Virus record (IMG/VR): IMGVR_UViG_3300027287_000002
Span: 82,709 to 146,708 of that record
Origin: a virus
Length of the DNA: 64,000 nucleotides
Direction: 5' to 3' (one strand)
The notes under the pieces are model-generated. The model was not told the DNA's origin and did no database searches. It saw only the letters and a list, made by a program, of their open reading frames with translations. The position numbers and the translations under genes are program-made. Shown here one piece after another: positions 17,038 through 26,352 of the stretch; position 1 is the stretch's first letter, and every line of letters begins with the position of its first letter.

Positions 17038-20000
17038 ATGGCTGATAATTTTGGAACAGAAGTCAGTAGAGTTCTCAATAATCAAAACACTAAATTTACA
17101 CATCTCATTTGGCAATCAGGTAAACCACCTTTGGATTCTGAATTAAACTTTGTTGGACAGCTTGCCAATGATTCTTTAATTGATGCAATTAAACAAACTA
17201 CACCTAGTGGTTTTCTTGCTGATCCTATTAGTGCGATTGATTTTGAATGTAATCCTTTAGATAGCAATCAGTTCAGATTAAATTCTATTGATGCTATTGT
17301 TAATGGTATGCCTATTCGTATTCGTGGCTGTAATACGAATAGTGAAACCTCTAACATCATTAAATTATCTGCACCACCTGCCACAGGCAATCGTGTAGAT
17401 TTTGTTTTCTTAGAAGTTTGGCGATCTTTAGTTAGTCCAAATCCTTCTACTGATTATAAACCTAGTGCTATTACTTTCTATAAATATGGCAACACTCAAT
17501 TTGGTGGTACTAATATTACAGATGATCTTATTGATAATGACATAGGATTTGAAACCACTAAACGAGTTCAAATTCAATATCGTTTAAGAGTAGAAACTAA
17601 TATTGATATTGACACTTATCCACAAGGCTTAGGTGATCCATCTGTTTTTGGTCAAGGTAATTCTATTAATCCTGTGACAAGTGCAGTATATACTAATATG
17701 GCAAGCGAAGGTGATCCATCCTGCTGGAAAGCATCATCTGTTGATTTTGAATCAACAGATAATTATTCCTATGCTATTCCTATTTGTGCTGTCTTTAGAC
17801 GATCTACTTCTTCTTATATTGCTGTTCTTAATGGTTCATCACCTACACATAATGGTGCATCTGTAAGATCATCATCTACACCTAAAACCTTAACACAAGC
17901 TATTTTATCTGCAAGTTTGACTTCATCTGCTACTACTTTAAATTTAGGCAGTTCTATTGTAGGCAGTGGTTTAGATGAAGGTAATTCTGTAGGTGATTAT
18001 CTAGTTTTAAACACAGGCATTAATAAAGAGATTGTTTTGATCTCTAGTGTGAATGTAGGCACAGGTGCTATTGTTATTGTTCGTGGTCAATTAGGTACTC
18101 AAGCTAAATCTCATCTAGCATCTACACAAGTGAGTTTATATAATGCAAGACCTGATGGTTTATATGCAGATCAAATTCATGAACAAGATATTTTAGATTT
18201 GATGAATAGCATTTCTTTAACAGGATTTGATTATTCACAGCTATTGCAAAATGCAGTAAATGACTTGATCACAAATAATTTAAGAACAACTTGGAAATCA
18301 AGTGCTACAGGCAGTGATAGTAAAGGTATTACTTTGGCTCAAGTGGATGTTATTGGTAATCCTAATACAACAAGACCATATACTGAAATTTTAGATGCTC
18401 CAAATGGTATTAGAACAGTATGGTCAGATAGTGCAGTGGTTGAGAAAAATGTAAATATCATTATTGATCCAGCTACAGCTTTAAATGATGATGGTACTAC
18501 TGTTGGATATTTTGATAGTGGCTTAACAGACAATTGGACGATTAGTGCAGATTTAAAACCAACAGGTTTTATGCCTAGTGTAGATATTGGTGGTGGTACA
18601 TATCAACAAGCATGGTCAAGTGGTGCTGTCATTTTCTTAAACTTAGGTGGTCTTGATGGTCAAAGTGGTGCAAGAAAAGGTTTTAAGAATAATCAAAAAG
18701 CAGTTCGTTTCTTAACTGAATCAGAGGAAGATTTAAAGCTATATCTTATTAATGATAATGGATATACCGATCCATTCACCAAAAAAACTCTTTTGCCTGT
18801 ACTATCAACTTTTGCAGGTTATCCATCTAAAGTAGAAATCTTTGGTGGTCTTGTACACTCATCTTTAAAAGTTACAGGTATTTCAACAGTCTTAGCTGAT
18901 CTTCAAATTAAAAGAATTTCTAATAGTGCAGATGTCAATCTTGAATATTATTATGAAATTGATTTAGGTGTAAATCTTGCAAGTTTACTTGATGGTACTA
19001 CTAAAGTTTTAGGTAATGAATCAGTAGCTGATCTTCTTACAAACTATGGTAAAGATAATACAGGCTTTAGTTCTGAATTATTTGCTATTGTTTATGGATC
19101 ACCTAAAACACAAAACAACCAATCCTTTCAAATTATAGGCATGGGAAAAGATGGTTTAACTTCTAGTGAAACTGATGCTAGTGGTTTAAATACAAATTCT
19201 ACCATTCGCTTACTTCGTTTAAATGGTGCTTTCTCTAATTGGACAGAAGATACAGATGGCAATACTTTAACAGTAGAAATCAGAACTAGAAGAACTTATG
19301 CTTTTGATGGTACTACTGCTACTGATCCTTCTTTATGTATCGTCTTGCCTTATCATACTGTTTATGAAAATAATGCAGTATCTCAAATTTATGCTACTGA
19401 AGGCACATACTCTACATCTAAACTTTTAATTAATGCTACTTTACAATATGCACCCGGTCACAGTGGTCTTGCTCGTTCACCTGATCAAATCCATAATGTG
19501 TCTTTAAGAAATAAAAGCACAGCTTATCTTAGAAATGCTATTAGTGATCTTGATGCTACTCAAACTATTTTTGAAACAGACCTTGTTAAATATGATGCCA
19601 ATACTCATATTCAATTATGGAATGCTTTAGCATCTAAAAATGCTGATCCTAGTCCTACAGGTAATCTTAATACTTTTGGTGGCAGTGTTATTGGTGGTGC
19701 AGATATTGATCGTAATAATGAAATCTTTGCTGATCCAAATTCTAAAACTTTAATTCTTAAACCTTTTAAGCAACATAATCTATTATTGCAATCCTTCCGT
19801 GCAAGTACATCTACTGATTTGCTTTTAAGTCAATATTATCAAGATGGTGTCACTGATAAAGATGGTGCAGGCATCTTCACAGGTGCTGGATTGCCTCAAG
19901 ATTATTTTGAATTTCCACCTATGCACCTACCTAAATTTGGTAGACAGGATATTCCTTTCCATACAAACACAGGTTTAGGTGATCCTTTCTTAAATGGTTT

Positions 20001-22182
20001 ACATCATCTCTTTATTGACACTAATACAAATACAGATGATGTCTATAATATCATTGGTGGTGATAGTAATGAGGGTTCAGCTGGTGTTGAGCCTATGCTT
20101 TTCTACACTGCTATTGATTATGGTACAAGTGATGATATTACTACAGGTCATCCATCTTTAGGTGCTAGAAAAGTTTCTCTTGAAATCCCAAGTACAGACT
20201 TTGGCAATATCTTAAATGGTATTGAACTGCCACCTTATCATGGTCTTGCTCGTGTTTATGGTGTATATGAAAAAACAGATTACCTTGCTAAAGTAGGTTC
20301 ATCTGTAGCTGGTGGACATGAATCAGATCGTGTTACTCCTATTGCAAATCCACCTATTAATTTATTAAGAACAGATGCTACTAAATACACTATGTTTATT
20401 AGACAAGATGGTGCAAGTGATGTAGCAGACACAACAGGCAGTCATACTTATATCTTAACAGAACATTCTCTTGATATTCGTAAAATTCCTACTTATGTAG
20501 CAGGCGATGAATTTGCAGATTTTGATTATGTAGTAGAATGCTGTGTCTTTGGCTTTGCAAATGGATTTATTAATAAGAATAGCTTTATTCTCATTCGTAA
20601 ATATGATGGTGCTGGTGTTGAGAATGTAAATCTCACTACCTTACCAACAGAATTACAAAATGTGGATGTTGTTATCCCTTCACCTTTTGGATCAGCAGAT
20701 GAACTTTATGTAGAGTATTCAAGAACAGCATATCAAGGTGATATTTACCATACAAGAGGAGGATCAGTTGCAAATTATAATGATGAAGTTATTAGACAAG
20801 GACAACTTAATCCAAATGATCACTATTATGGTGGACTTACAAGAAAACAATTTAATACAGATGGTTCATCAGCTATTACAATCACTAATCCAAGAGGATT
20901 TGCAGTGCTTGCATCTATGGATTTTTATTTGACATTAGGTACAGGTAATATCGGTGGTACTCTTTATGAGAACACAGTAACAGATATTGGATATGAATCT
21001 ACACATACACCACCAACTGCCTTAAATCAAGAATTGATCCATATCAAAGCAAAAGCCTTTAATGGAAAAGAAATTGGATTAACAAATGCTACTGCTACTT
21101 TAGTTTATGTAAAAAATAAAATTGTAGATGGTGTCTTACAAGTAAACCATTGCTATATTACAATCACATTGCCTAATGGTACAATTAAATCAGATGACTT
21201 TGCGATCACTAATGTTTTCACAGATGAGAGTTTAGCATCTACCATTATTGACACAGTAGGCATTTTATCTGACTACATTATTAGTGGATCATATACAATA
21301 GATCTTTATGTAAATAGAATTGTGTTTACATATATGGAAAAAGGTGTGATTGGGAATCAAGCTCAAATCTCTATTTATTTTACCTTCCCTGTAAATCAAA
21401 ATAAGTTCACATATAAATTAGGTGTAGATACTTTATATGCCACAACAAAAGTGTATATGACAGGTGGCACAGGTATTCAAAATAATGCAGGCAATGGATC
21501 ACTTGACTCATCTTTAATAGGCTTAACATCTCGATTGCCATTAGGTTTACTTGTAAATGATTATGATTTCTTATGTGAAGATATTCTTAATGATGGATCA
21601 AGCTATTTACAATCTACTTTAGGTAGTGTTAAGACTGCTAATATCTCTTTACCTATTGGTAGCAATGGTCTTGCTTATTCTAAAGTGAATGGTGTTGCTG
21701 GTGATGCTCTTATTATGAGTGAAGCAGTAAATGATACATATATTGCTTTTACTGATCTTAGTCCATCAGGTACTAAAACCTATAGAACACATCGTGGTGC
21801 TGTTTTATTTGGAGCATCAGGTAAAGTTAAAGGTGGTGCTGTTTCTTATGTTGTCACTAGCTTTCCTACAAGTGTACAACCTGTCCTTAAAGGTGGTGTT
21901 TTAGCTTGTAAAGCTATGCTCGTTCAAAACTTTGATGAAACTGCATTTACTACAGATGATGAAGTATCTTATGGTAGTGAATTACAATTAGTTATCATTA
22001 CACAGGCAATTTACAGATCAGATGTGAATCAGGCAATTACTTTACAAGGTAGTATTTCACCAAGTGGATATGGTGAAGGATATGCAAGTGCAGATAGATT
22101 TAATATTAAAGGTAGACCTGTGATTAAGAATAAAATTCAGAAACCTGATTTAACAATTAGTCCTGCACCATTTACAAGGTAA
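17038..22182 (+). CDS. Very long tail fibre-type protein (1714 residues)
   Basis: The longest fibre-type gene in the window starts at an ATG preceded by AGGAGAT. The first 400 residues are paralogous to the protein at 10491-13385 (QSGKPPLDSELN, SAPPAT, VFLEVWRSLVSP, TKRVQIQYRLR, RPDGLYAD). An insertion near residues 285-380 (ILSASLTSSATTLNLGSSIV...) is absent from the shorter paralogue. The remaining 1300 residues are beta-rich with many Gly, Asn and Thr and no enzyme motif that I recognise, although a depolymerase cannot be excluded. It is the last gene of the plus-strand baseplate cassette and converges on the SspB-like gene 13 bases later. Confidence 0.78.
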   Translation: MADNFGTEVSRVLNNQNTKFTHLIWQSGKPPLDSELNFVGQLANDSLIDAIKQTTPSGFLADPISAIDFECNPLDSNQFRLNSIDAIVNGMPIRIRGCNTNSETSNIIKLSAPPATGNRVDFVFLEVWRSLVSPNPSTDYKPSAITFYKYGNTQFGGTNITDDLIDNDIGFETTKRVQIQYRLRVETNIDIDTYPQGLGDPSVFGQGNSINPVTSAVYTNMASEGDPSCWKASSVDFESTDNYSYAIPICAVFRRSTSSYIAVLNGSSPTHNGASVRSSSTPKTLTQAILSASLTSSATTLNLGSSIVGSGLDEGNSVGDYLVLNTGINKEIVLISSVNVGTGAIVIVRGQLGTQAKSHLASTQVSLYNARPDGLYADQIHEQDILDLMNSISLTGFDYSQLLQNAVNDLITNNLRTTWKSSATGSDSKGITLAQVDVIGNPNTTRPYTEILDAPNGIRTVWSDSAVVEKNVNIIIDPATALNDDGTTVGYFDSGLTDNWTISADLKPTGFMPSVDIGGGTYQQAWSSGAVIFLNLGGLDGQSGARKGFKNNQKAVRFLTESEEDLKLYLINDNGYTDPFTKKTLLPVLSTFAGYPSKVEIFGGLVHSSLKVTGISTVLADLQIKRISNSADVNLEYYYEIDLGVNLASLLDGTTKVLGNESVADLLTNYGKDNTGFSSELFAIVYGSPKTQNNQSFQIIGMGKDGLTSSETDASGLNTNSTIRLLRLNGAFSNWTEDTDGNTLTVEIRTRRTYAFDGTTATDPSLCIVLPYHTVYENNAVSQIYATEGTYSTSKLLINATLQYAPGHSGLARSPDQIHNVSLRNKSTAYLRNAISDLDATQTIFETDLVKYDANTHIQLWNALASKNADPSPTGNLNTFGGSVIGGADIDRNNEIFADPNSKTLILKPFKQHNLLLQSFRASTSTDLLLSQYYQDGVTDKDGAGIFTGAGLPQDYFEFPPMHLPKFGRQDIPFHTNTGLGDPFLNGLHHLFIDTNTNTDDVYNIIGGDSNEGSAGVEPMLFYTAIDYGTSDDITTGHPSLGARKVSLEIPSTDFGNILNGIELPPYHGLARVYGVYEKTDYLAKVGSSVAGGHESDRVTPIANPPINLLRTDATKYTMFIRQDGASDVADTTGSHTYILTEHSLDIRKIPTYVAGDEFADFDYVVECCVFGFANGFINKNSFILIRKYDGAGVENVNLTTLPTELQNVDVVIPSPFGSADELYVEYSRTAYQGDIYHTRGGSVANYNDEVIRQGQLNPNDHYYGGLTRKQFNTDGSSAITITNPRGFAVLASMDFYLTLGTGNIGGTLYENTVTDIGYESTHTPPTALNQELIHIKAKAFNGKEIGLTNATATLVYVKNKIVDGVLQVNHCYITITLPNGTIKSDDFAITNVFTDESLASTIIDTVGILSDYIISGSYTIDLYVNRIVFTYMEKGVIGNQAQISIYFTFPVNQNKFTYKLGVDTLYATTKVYMTGGTGIQNNAGNGSLDSSLIGLTSRLPLGLLVNDYDFLCEDILNDGSSYLQSTLGSVKTANISLPIGSNGLAYSKVNGVAGDALIMSEAVNDTYIAFTDLSPSGTKTYRTHRGAVLFGASGKVKGGAVSYVVTSFPTSVQPVLKGGVLACKAMLVQNFDETAFTTDDEVSYGSELQLVIITQAIYRSDVNQAITLQGSISPSGYGEGYASADRFNIKGRPVIKNKIQKPDLTISPAPFTR

Positions 22183-22194
22183 CAAAGTAAATGA

Positions 22195-22623
22195 TCATTG
22201 TGGTTTGTCATTATATTGACCAACAGTAATATCATCTCTTTCAAATTGTTTTTGTAAATCTGAAATAAATTTCATTGCATCAATATCACCTAATTCAATT
22301 AAAGGAATCAATCTCTTTGTGGAATCAGGAATTGCATCATCAAAAAGAACTGCATCTTCAAGTGATGCACCTGCAATGAAAACTGCAAAGATTGCATTGT
22401 ATGGAATATGACATTCAAAAGGTACACCACCAAAGGATAAAGTTGCCACGACTTTATCATCTCTAAACTGCATAGGATATGAAAAGTGATTTGAAAGATT
22501 TAATCGTACATTATCTTTACTCATTAAATCTTTTGGTAATTTAACACCTTCATAGGTAGGATTAATTGCAACAGTGGTTTTTGCTATTGCTAAGTGATCT
22601 AAAAGGATTTGCTTTCTATCCAT
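22195..22623 (-). CDS. sspB: SspB-like ClpXP adaptor
   Basis: This 142-residue protein resembles SspB, the adaptor that binds ssrA-tagged proteins and hands them to ClpXP. Residues 24-33 (YEGVKLPKDL) fit the family's 'G-V-x-LP-x-x-L' entry and 40-46 the 'xLNLSxx' strand. Residues 61-80 read TLSFGGVPFECHIPYNAIFA, the family signature (SFGG-x-P, then C/V-x-[IV]-P-x-x-A[IV]). The tail differs: bacterial SspB ends in a short hydrophobic-basic ClpX-docking peptide, but this one ends ITVGQYNDKPQ with none visible. It may bind ClpX differently, or capture tagged proteins without delivering them. It is the first gene after the element at 22684-22717. Identity is from recognised motifs; effect on proteolysis is inference. 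Confidence 0.75.
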   Translation of the reverse strand: MDRKQILLDHLAIAKTTVAINPTYEGVKLPKDLMSKDNVRLNLSNHFSYPMQFRDDKVVATLSFGGVPFECHIPYNAIFAVFIAGASLEDAVLFDDAIPDSTKRLIPLIELGDIDAMKFISDLQKQFERDDITVGQYNDKPQ

Positions 22624-22683
22624 TTGTATTTTCCTTCGTTATTGAAGTTTGAGTTCTCAAAGAACTTATTGTCTACATATACC

Positions 22684-22717
22684 TAAACACTAAAGATAAA
22701 TTTTTATTGCAAGTTCA
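22684..22717 (-). promoter_or_regulatory. Conserved TTGCAA-17-TGTTTA promoter-like element (copy 3)
   Basis: On the minus strand, TGAACTTGCAA (TTGCAA at 22712-22707), 17 bases, then TGTTTA (22689-22684) and GGTATATG. It overlaps the stop codon of the ligase gene and lies 60 bases before the SspB-like gene, giving that gene its own promoter. Confidence 0.7.
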
Positions 22718-24547
22718 TTTACACATATTTAAAAATTCTTGTTCTGTGATAACCTTAATGCCAAGTGCATTTGCTTTATCTAGTTTACTGCCAGCTTTTT
22801 CACCTGCTACAAGATAACTTAAATTCTTGCTTACTGATGATGCTACATTGCCACCTAACTCTAATACCTTTGCTTCTGCATCATTTCTCTTTAAGGTAGT
22901 CAATGTACCTGTGAAAAGAAATGATTTGTTTTTAAAGATACCTGTCTTTTCACTGCCATTGTCAATTTGGATATATTGCAAAAGATCAGTAATAACATTT
23001 ACATTTGCTTTAAGACCATTAACAATATCCTGTGCTGTGATACTGCCAAAACCATCTAGTTTTTCAATATCAGATGTCTTTAATGCTAAAACTGCATCTA
23101 AGGTTTTAAATTGACTTGTTAAAACATCACTTGCTTTTTTACCTAAACTGTGAATGCCAAGAGATATTAAAAACTTATCTAAAGATAATCTAGTGCTTTT
23201 GGTAATGCTAGATAACCAATTATCTGCTCTAGTTTCACCAACACTTTCAATCTTTAATAAATCTTCTCTTTTAAGTCTATATAGATCAGCAAAGTTATTG
23301 ACAAGACCTTCTTCTATTAACTTTTCAATCCATACATTGCCTATGCCTTCAATACCTACTTTTTCCATAAAGTAACTTACCTTTGTAGATAAACTACAAT
23401 TCGCTGTGCAATATAGAAAATCTTCTTTTTGTTCTGTTGCTGATGAACAGAATGGACAACATACAGGAATTTCAATAGATGTATCACCTGCATTAATGAC
23501 TTTTTCAAGGTGTGGAATAACACCACCTCTTCTTATTGCCAAAACATCTGCATTAAGAGTTAAACCTTTTGTCTTAATCATACCTGCATGATGCAAAGTA
23601 ATCCTGCCTACCATTGCACCACTTAATTTCACAGGTTGGACGATTGCTACAGGTGTTAAGATACCTGATCTGCTAATTTGCCATTCAACATTTAAAAGTT
23701 TAGTTGTACCAAACTCACCTTGAAATTTATATGCTATTGCTCCTTTAGGGTGATGTGATGTATATCCTGCATTTTCATATGCTTGATTATCATTTACACG
23801 ATAAACAACACCATCTAGTTCATAGTCCAAACTATCTTTAATGTTTAGGATATGATCATAACCTGCTTGTAGATGATCAATACCATTAAAGACAGTATAA
23901 AATGGGATTTCAAAACCTAATGCTTTAAGTGCATCTATTTTATCAGAAAATAGATTAAACTCACTGCCTATGAAATCGTATGCAAGAAACTTGATGCCTT
24001 GTACATTGCCATCTTTTCTCTTAATAATACCTGCTACTGCATTTCTAGGATTTGCAAAGATATCCTTTTGAGTATTAAATACAGAAATAGGCATATATAA
24101 TTCACCACGAATTTCTACAGGTGTTGTTATGCTAATTTGCTTTGGTACGATGTTGATAATGTTTTGTGTAATATCTTCACCTATATTGCCATCACCTCTT
24201 GTTGCACCTTGTACCAAAATGCCATTTTCATATTTGATACTGCAAGCCATACCATCAATTTTAGGTGTGCATACATAAGATGAAAAAGACCTAGACCATT
24301 TCTTTAAGTCATCTTCATTATAACACTTGTCTAATGACAACATAGGTTTAGAATGTTGTACTTCCATACCAATTTCTGCGAATGTGCCTAAACTGCTTAA
24401 GACAGGTGATGTAGGTGCAACTGCTCTTAATTGCTCTACAAGTGCATCATACTCTACATCAGAGATTTCAGGTGCATTCAAATCCCAATAAAGAGAATTG
24501 TGTTTCTTAACTAGATTTTCAAGTTCTGTGATAGATAACATTTTCAT
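22715..24547 (-). CDS. ligA: NAD-dependent DNA ligase
   Basis: This 610-residue enzyme seals nicks using NAD+. Domains in order: Ia (residues 3-60, with PEISDVEYDALVEQL), adenylation domain with catalytic lysine in KIDG at 96-99 and RGDG at 117-120, OB domain, zinc finger Cys364, Cys367, Cys380, Cys384, helix-hairpin-helix region with GVxG-like loops near 395-525, and a BRCT domain at about 539-610. All parts are present, so it is slightly shorter than the roughly 670 residues of bacterial LigA but intact. Two ATGs (MKM) are possible; AAAGGA lies 3 bases before the first and 9 before the second, which may be the true start. Phages more often carry ATP-dependent ligases. Confidence 0.96.
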   Translation of the reverse strand: MKMLSITELENLVKKHNSLYWDLNAPEISDVEYDALVEQLRAVAPTSPVLSSLGTFAEIGMEVQHSKPMLSLDKCYNEDDLKKWSRSFSSYVCTPKIDGMACSIKYENGILVQGATRGDGNIGEDITQNIINIVPKQISITTPVEIRGELYMPISVFNTQKDIFANPRNAVAGIIKRKDGNVQGIKFLAYDFIGSEFNLFSDKIDALKALGFEIPFYTVFNGIDHLQAGYDHILNIKDSLDYELDGVVYRVNDNQAYENAGYTSHHPKGAIAYKFQGEFGTTKLLNVEWQISRSGILTPVAIVQPVKLSGAMVGRITLHHAGMIKTKGLTLNADVLAIRRGGVIPHLEKVINAGDTSIEIPVCCPFCSSATEQKEDFLYCTANCSLSTKVSYFMEKVGIEGIGNVWIEKLIEEGLVNNFADLYRLKREDLLKIESVGETRADNWLSSITKSTRLSLDKFLISLGIHSLGKKASDVLTSQFKTLDAVLALKTSDIEKLDGFGSITAQDIVNGLKANVNVITDLLQYIQIDNGSEKTGIFKNKSFLFTGTLTTLKRNDAEAKVLELGGNVASSVSKNLSYLVAGEKAGSKLDKANALGIKVITEQEFLNMCK

Positions 24548-24562
24548 TCGTCCTTTCGTTTT

Positions 24563-24961
24563 TTAACAATCTACTTGATTGACACTCATTTTTGTTAGTC
24601 TTTTTATTTGTAATCCATCAGGTACTTTATCGCTAGGATTGTTTCTACATTCCCATGATAAGTAAGATAGGATGAAATCTATATCACTTGTCACAAATTT
24701 ACCATCTGTGAAAAGAGGATAATTATTATCATTTTCTGTGAAGGATAATAAATTTTTGTGATTGACTACTAGACCTGTGACATATTTACCATCTTCTGTT
24801 GTCCTAATGGTGATACTTTCAAATCCCATTGCTACAAAATCATGAAGAATTACTTCATTCTTTTTGATTGAGAAGTTTAAACCTTTCATGGTCAATCTTT
24901 CTTTGATGTATGTCTTTTCCTTGAGAACAGTAATACCTTTTGATCTTCTTGCCATTTTCAT
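24563..24961 (-). CDS. Unknown 132-residue protein, first gene of the ligase unit
   Basis: The product starts MKMARRSKG and has a basic first 25 residues followed by a mixed alpha/beta region with VAMGFESITIRTTEDGKYVTGLVV. There is no zinc motif or membrane span. As in the ligase gene, two ATGs lie six bases apart after AAGGA; the second (24955) has better spacing. It is 15 bases before the ligase gene and directly downstream of the element at 25004-25036, so the two are probably expressed together. Function unknown. Confidence 0.78.
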   Translation of the reverse strand: MKMARRSKGITVLKEKTYIKERLTMKGLNFSIKKNEVILHDFVAMGFESITIRTTEDGKYVTGLVVNHKNLLSFTENDNNYPLFTDGKFVTSDIDFILSYLSWECRNNPSDKVPDGLQIKRLTKMSVNQVDC

Positions 24962-25003
24962 TTTCCTTTTTTTGAAAAGTGGTTTTGTCTTATTGATACT
25001 ACT

Positions 25004-25036
25004 TAAACACTTAAGATTAAGATTTATTGCAAGTCA
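25004..25036 (-). promoter_or_regulatory. Conserved TTGCAA-17-TGTTTA promoter-like element (copy 4)
   Basis: On the minus strand, ACTTGCAA (TTGCAA at 25032-25027), 17 bases ending AATCTTAAG, then TGTTTA (25009-25004) and AGTAGTAT. The upstream flank is CTGACTTG rather than TGAACTTG. It drives the unit with the unknown protein and the ligase. Confidence 0.7.
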
Positions 25037-25078
25037 GATAAAAAAGATTATAAGAAAAAAAAGAAAGCAGGTGTTTAA

Positions 25079-25423
25079 TTGATTAAACTTTACTTACCTT
25101 TTACACAAGATTTGATAAAAGTGCCTTATTCCGAACAGGATATGTATTTGATCCAAGCTAAAGGATCAGGTTCTATTAAAATAGGTGTAGCTAAAGATTG
25201 TGATGCTCGTATAAAGCAATTACAGACAGGCAATGCTGTAGAATTAAGATTGATTCATGTCTTTAAAGGATATGGCAATGTAGAAAGACCACTGCATAAA
25301 GAATTGAAAAAGTTTAGAGAAAAAGGTGAATGGTTTTCCTATAAATGTGTTGGCTCACTGCCTGTTGAGATATATGAACAGATACCTTATGGTGCATTAG
25401 ATTCATGGTGGCTTTCTATATAA
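25079..25423 (+). CDS. T5orf172/MUG113-type GIY-YIG-like protein
   Basis: This 114-residue protein has the compact layout of the T5orf172 domain, a branch of the GIY-YIG nuclease fold. YLIQAKGSGSIKIGVAKD near residues 23-40 supplies the strand pair, a conserved Arg follows in DARIKQLQTGN, then a Glu in GNVERPLHKEL and the usual GEWF near the end. It is a stand-alone domain. The likely start is TTG, with AGGTG 5 bases upstream; the next ATG (residue 22) would remove the first strand. It is a single gene between two minus-strand units, which is typical of a mobile or recently inserted gene. Nuclease activity is not proven by these motifs. Confidence 0.75.
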   Translation: MIKLYLPFTQDLIKVPYSEQDMYLIQAKGSGSIKIGVAKDCDARIKQLQTGNAVELRLIHVFKGYGNVERPLHKELKKFREKGEWFSYKCVGSLPVEIYEQIPYGALDSWWLSI

Positions 25424-25510
25424 GAGCCAAGCAAACCTACTAGATATATAAATAATGCCTCTTTACTTAAAAAGAATAAAGCTAAACAAATTAAAAGATG
25501 CTTAATCATT

Positions 25511-26347
25511 TTACAAAGCTGTCCATTTCTCTTCATTATTAGGTGCATTATCTACTAATGTAGGAAAAGCACTTTCTACTGTTGTTATTCGTGGATTATT
25601 AAAATCCCTGCTTAGATTTGTATCTAAATTAGGATAAACAATATTGTCTATGTTATTTACAATGAAACTTAAATGATGTGTATCTGAATATGATTCACTA
25701 TCAAATAAAAGACTTGGTGTGACACCACCTACTGCACCTAATAAGATTTCATCTCTTTCTTTGACCAGCTGTTCTCTTAAATCGCATAGCTTAATAATTC
25801 TTGCCTCAAGATCATTTCTCAATTCTTTAATTTCCTGTGGCAACCATCTTTTAGCTGATTCGACTGCATCACTAATCTCTTTGCCAAAGTCATACATATT
25901 TAAATTCTTGCCAAACTTTCTAGGTGGAAATTTCCATAATGGCAACCAACCACCTGTACTTAATGTACCTGTTTGTGGATTTTTATCTGGCTGTGGTGCA
26001 ATGATACCCGTGTAAGGCTGTGTTTCAATAATTTGTTCATCACTGTAAAAATATGAATCTGGTTTTAAGAACATAGAAATATCAAAAGGATTTCCACCTT
26101 GCACAACATAAGCAATAATGAGTTTATGCAGGCTTGATCCTTTATTGACTTCAAATCCTATTCTTCTTTCTGTCATTTTACTTGTAGAACCATCTTTTAA
26201 AAAAGATACACGGATATATCCTATTTGTGAAAGTTCATTGTTAATAACTTTCAATCGTGCTTCGACATTTCTTCTTTGGTTTAAAGCAAAGTTTCTGAAC
26301 TCATACCAACTACCTTCTCTAAAATAAACAGACCAAGCAAAAGACAT
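25511..26347 (-). CDS. Probable virion structural protein
   Basis: This 278-residue protein starts MSFAWSVYFREGSWYEFRN and has a charged coiled-coil-like helix at about residues 165-205 (EIKELRNDLEARIIKLCDLREQ), then a low-complexity Asp/Asn-rich tail. GGAGG from the end of the previous gene serves as its ribosome binding site. It forms a tight unit with the 826-residue protein and the small coiled-coil protein upstream, all behind a candidate late promoter. That context makes a virion role likely. No family is recognised. Confidence 0.65.
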   Translation of the reverse strand: MSFAWSVYFREGSWYEFRNFALNQRRNVEARLKVINNELSQIGYIRVSFLKDGSTSKMTERRIGFEVNKGSSLHKLIIAYVVQGGNPFDISMFLKPDSYFYSDEQIIETQPYTGIIAPQPDKNPQTGTLSTGGWLPLWKFPPRKFGKNLNMYDFGKEISDAVESAKRWLPQEIKELRNDLEARIIKLCDLREQLVKERDEILLGAVGGVTPSLLFDSESYSDTHHLSFIVNNIDNIVYPNLDTNLSRDFNNPRITTVESAFPTLVDNAPNNEEKWTAL

Positions 26348-26352
26348 TTTTA

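Noticed and set aside
22169-22193. CATTTAC...GTAAATG inverted repeat between the converging fibre and SspB-like genes, as a bidirectional terminator
   Set aside because: Only 7 AT-rich base pairs with an 11-base loop, no T-run, and overlaps coding sequence; could be chance.
25424-25510. Short gap between converging genes examined for a terminator or small gene
   Set aside because: No convincing stem with T-run and no frame with a ribosome binding site; a GCCTCTTTACTT/AATAAAGC pairing is too imperfect.
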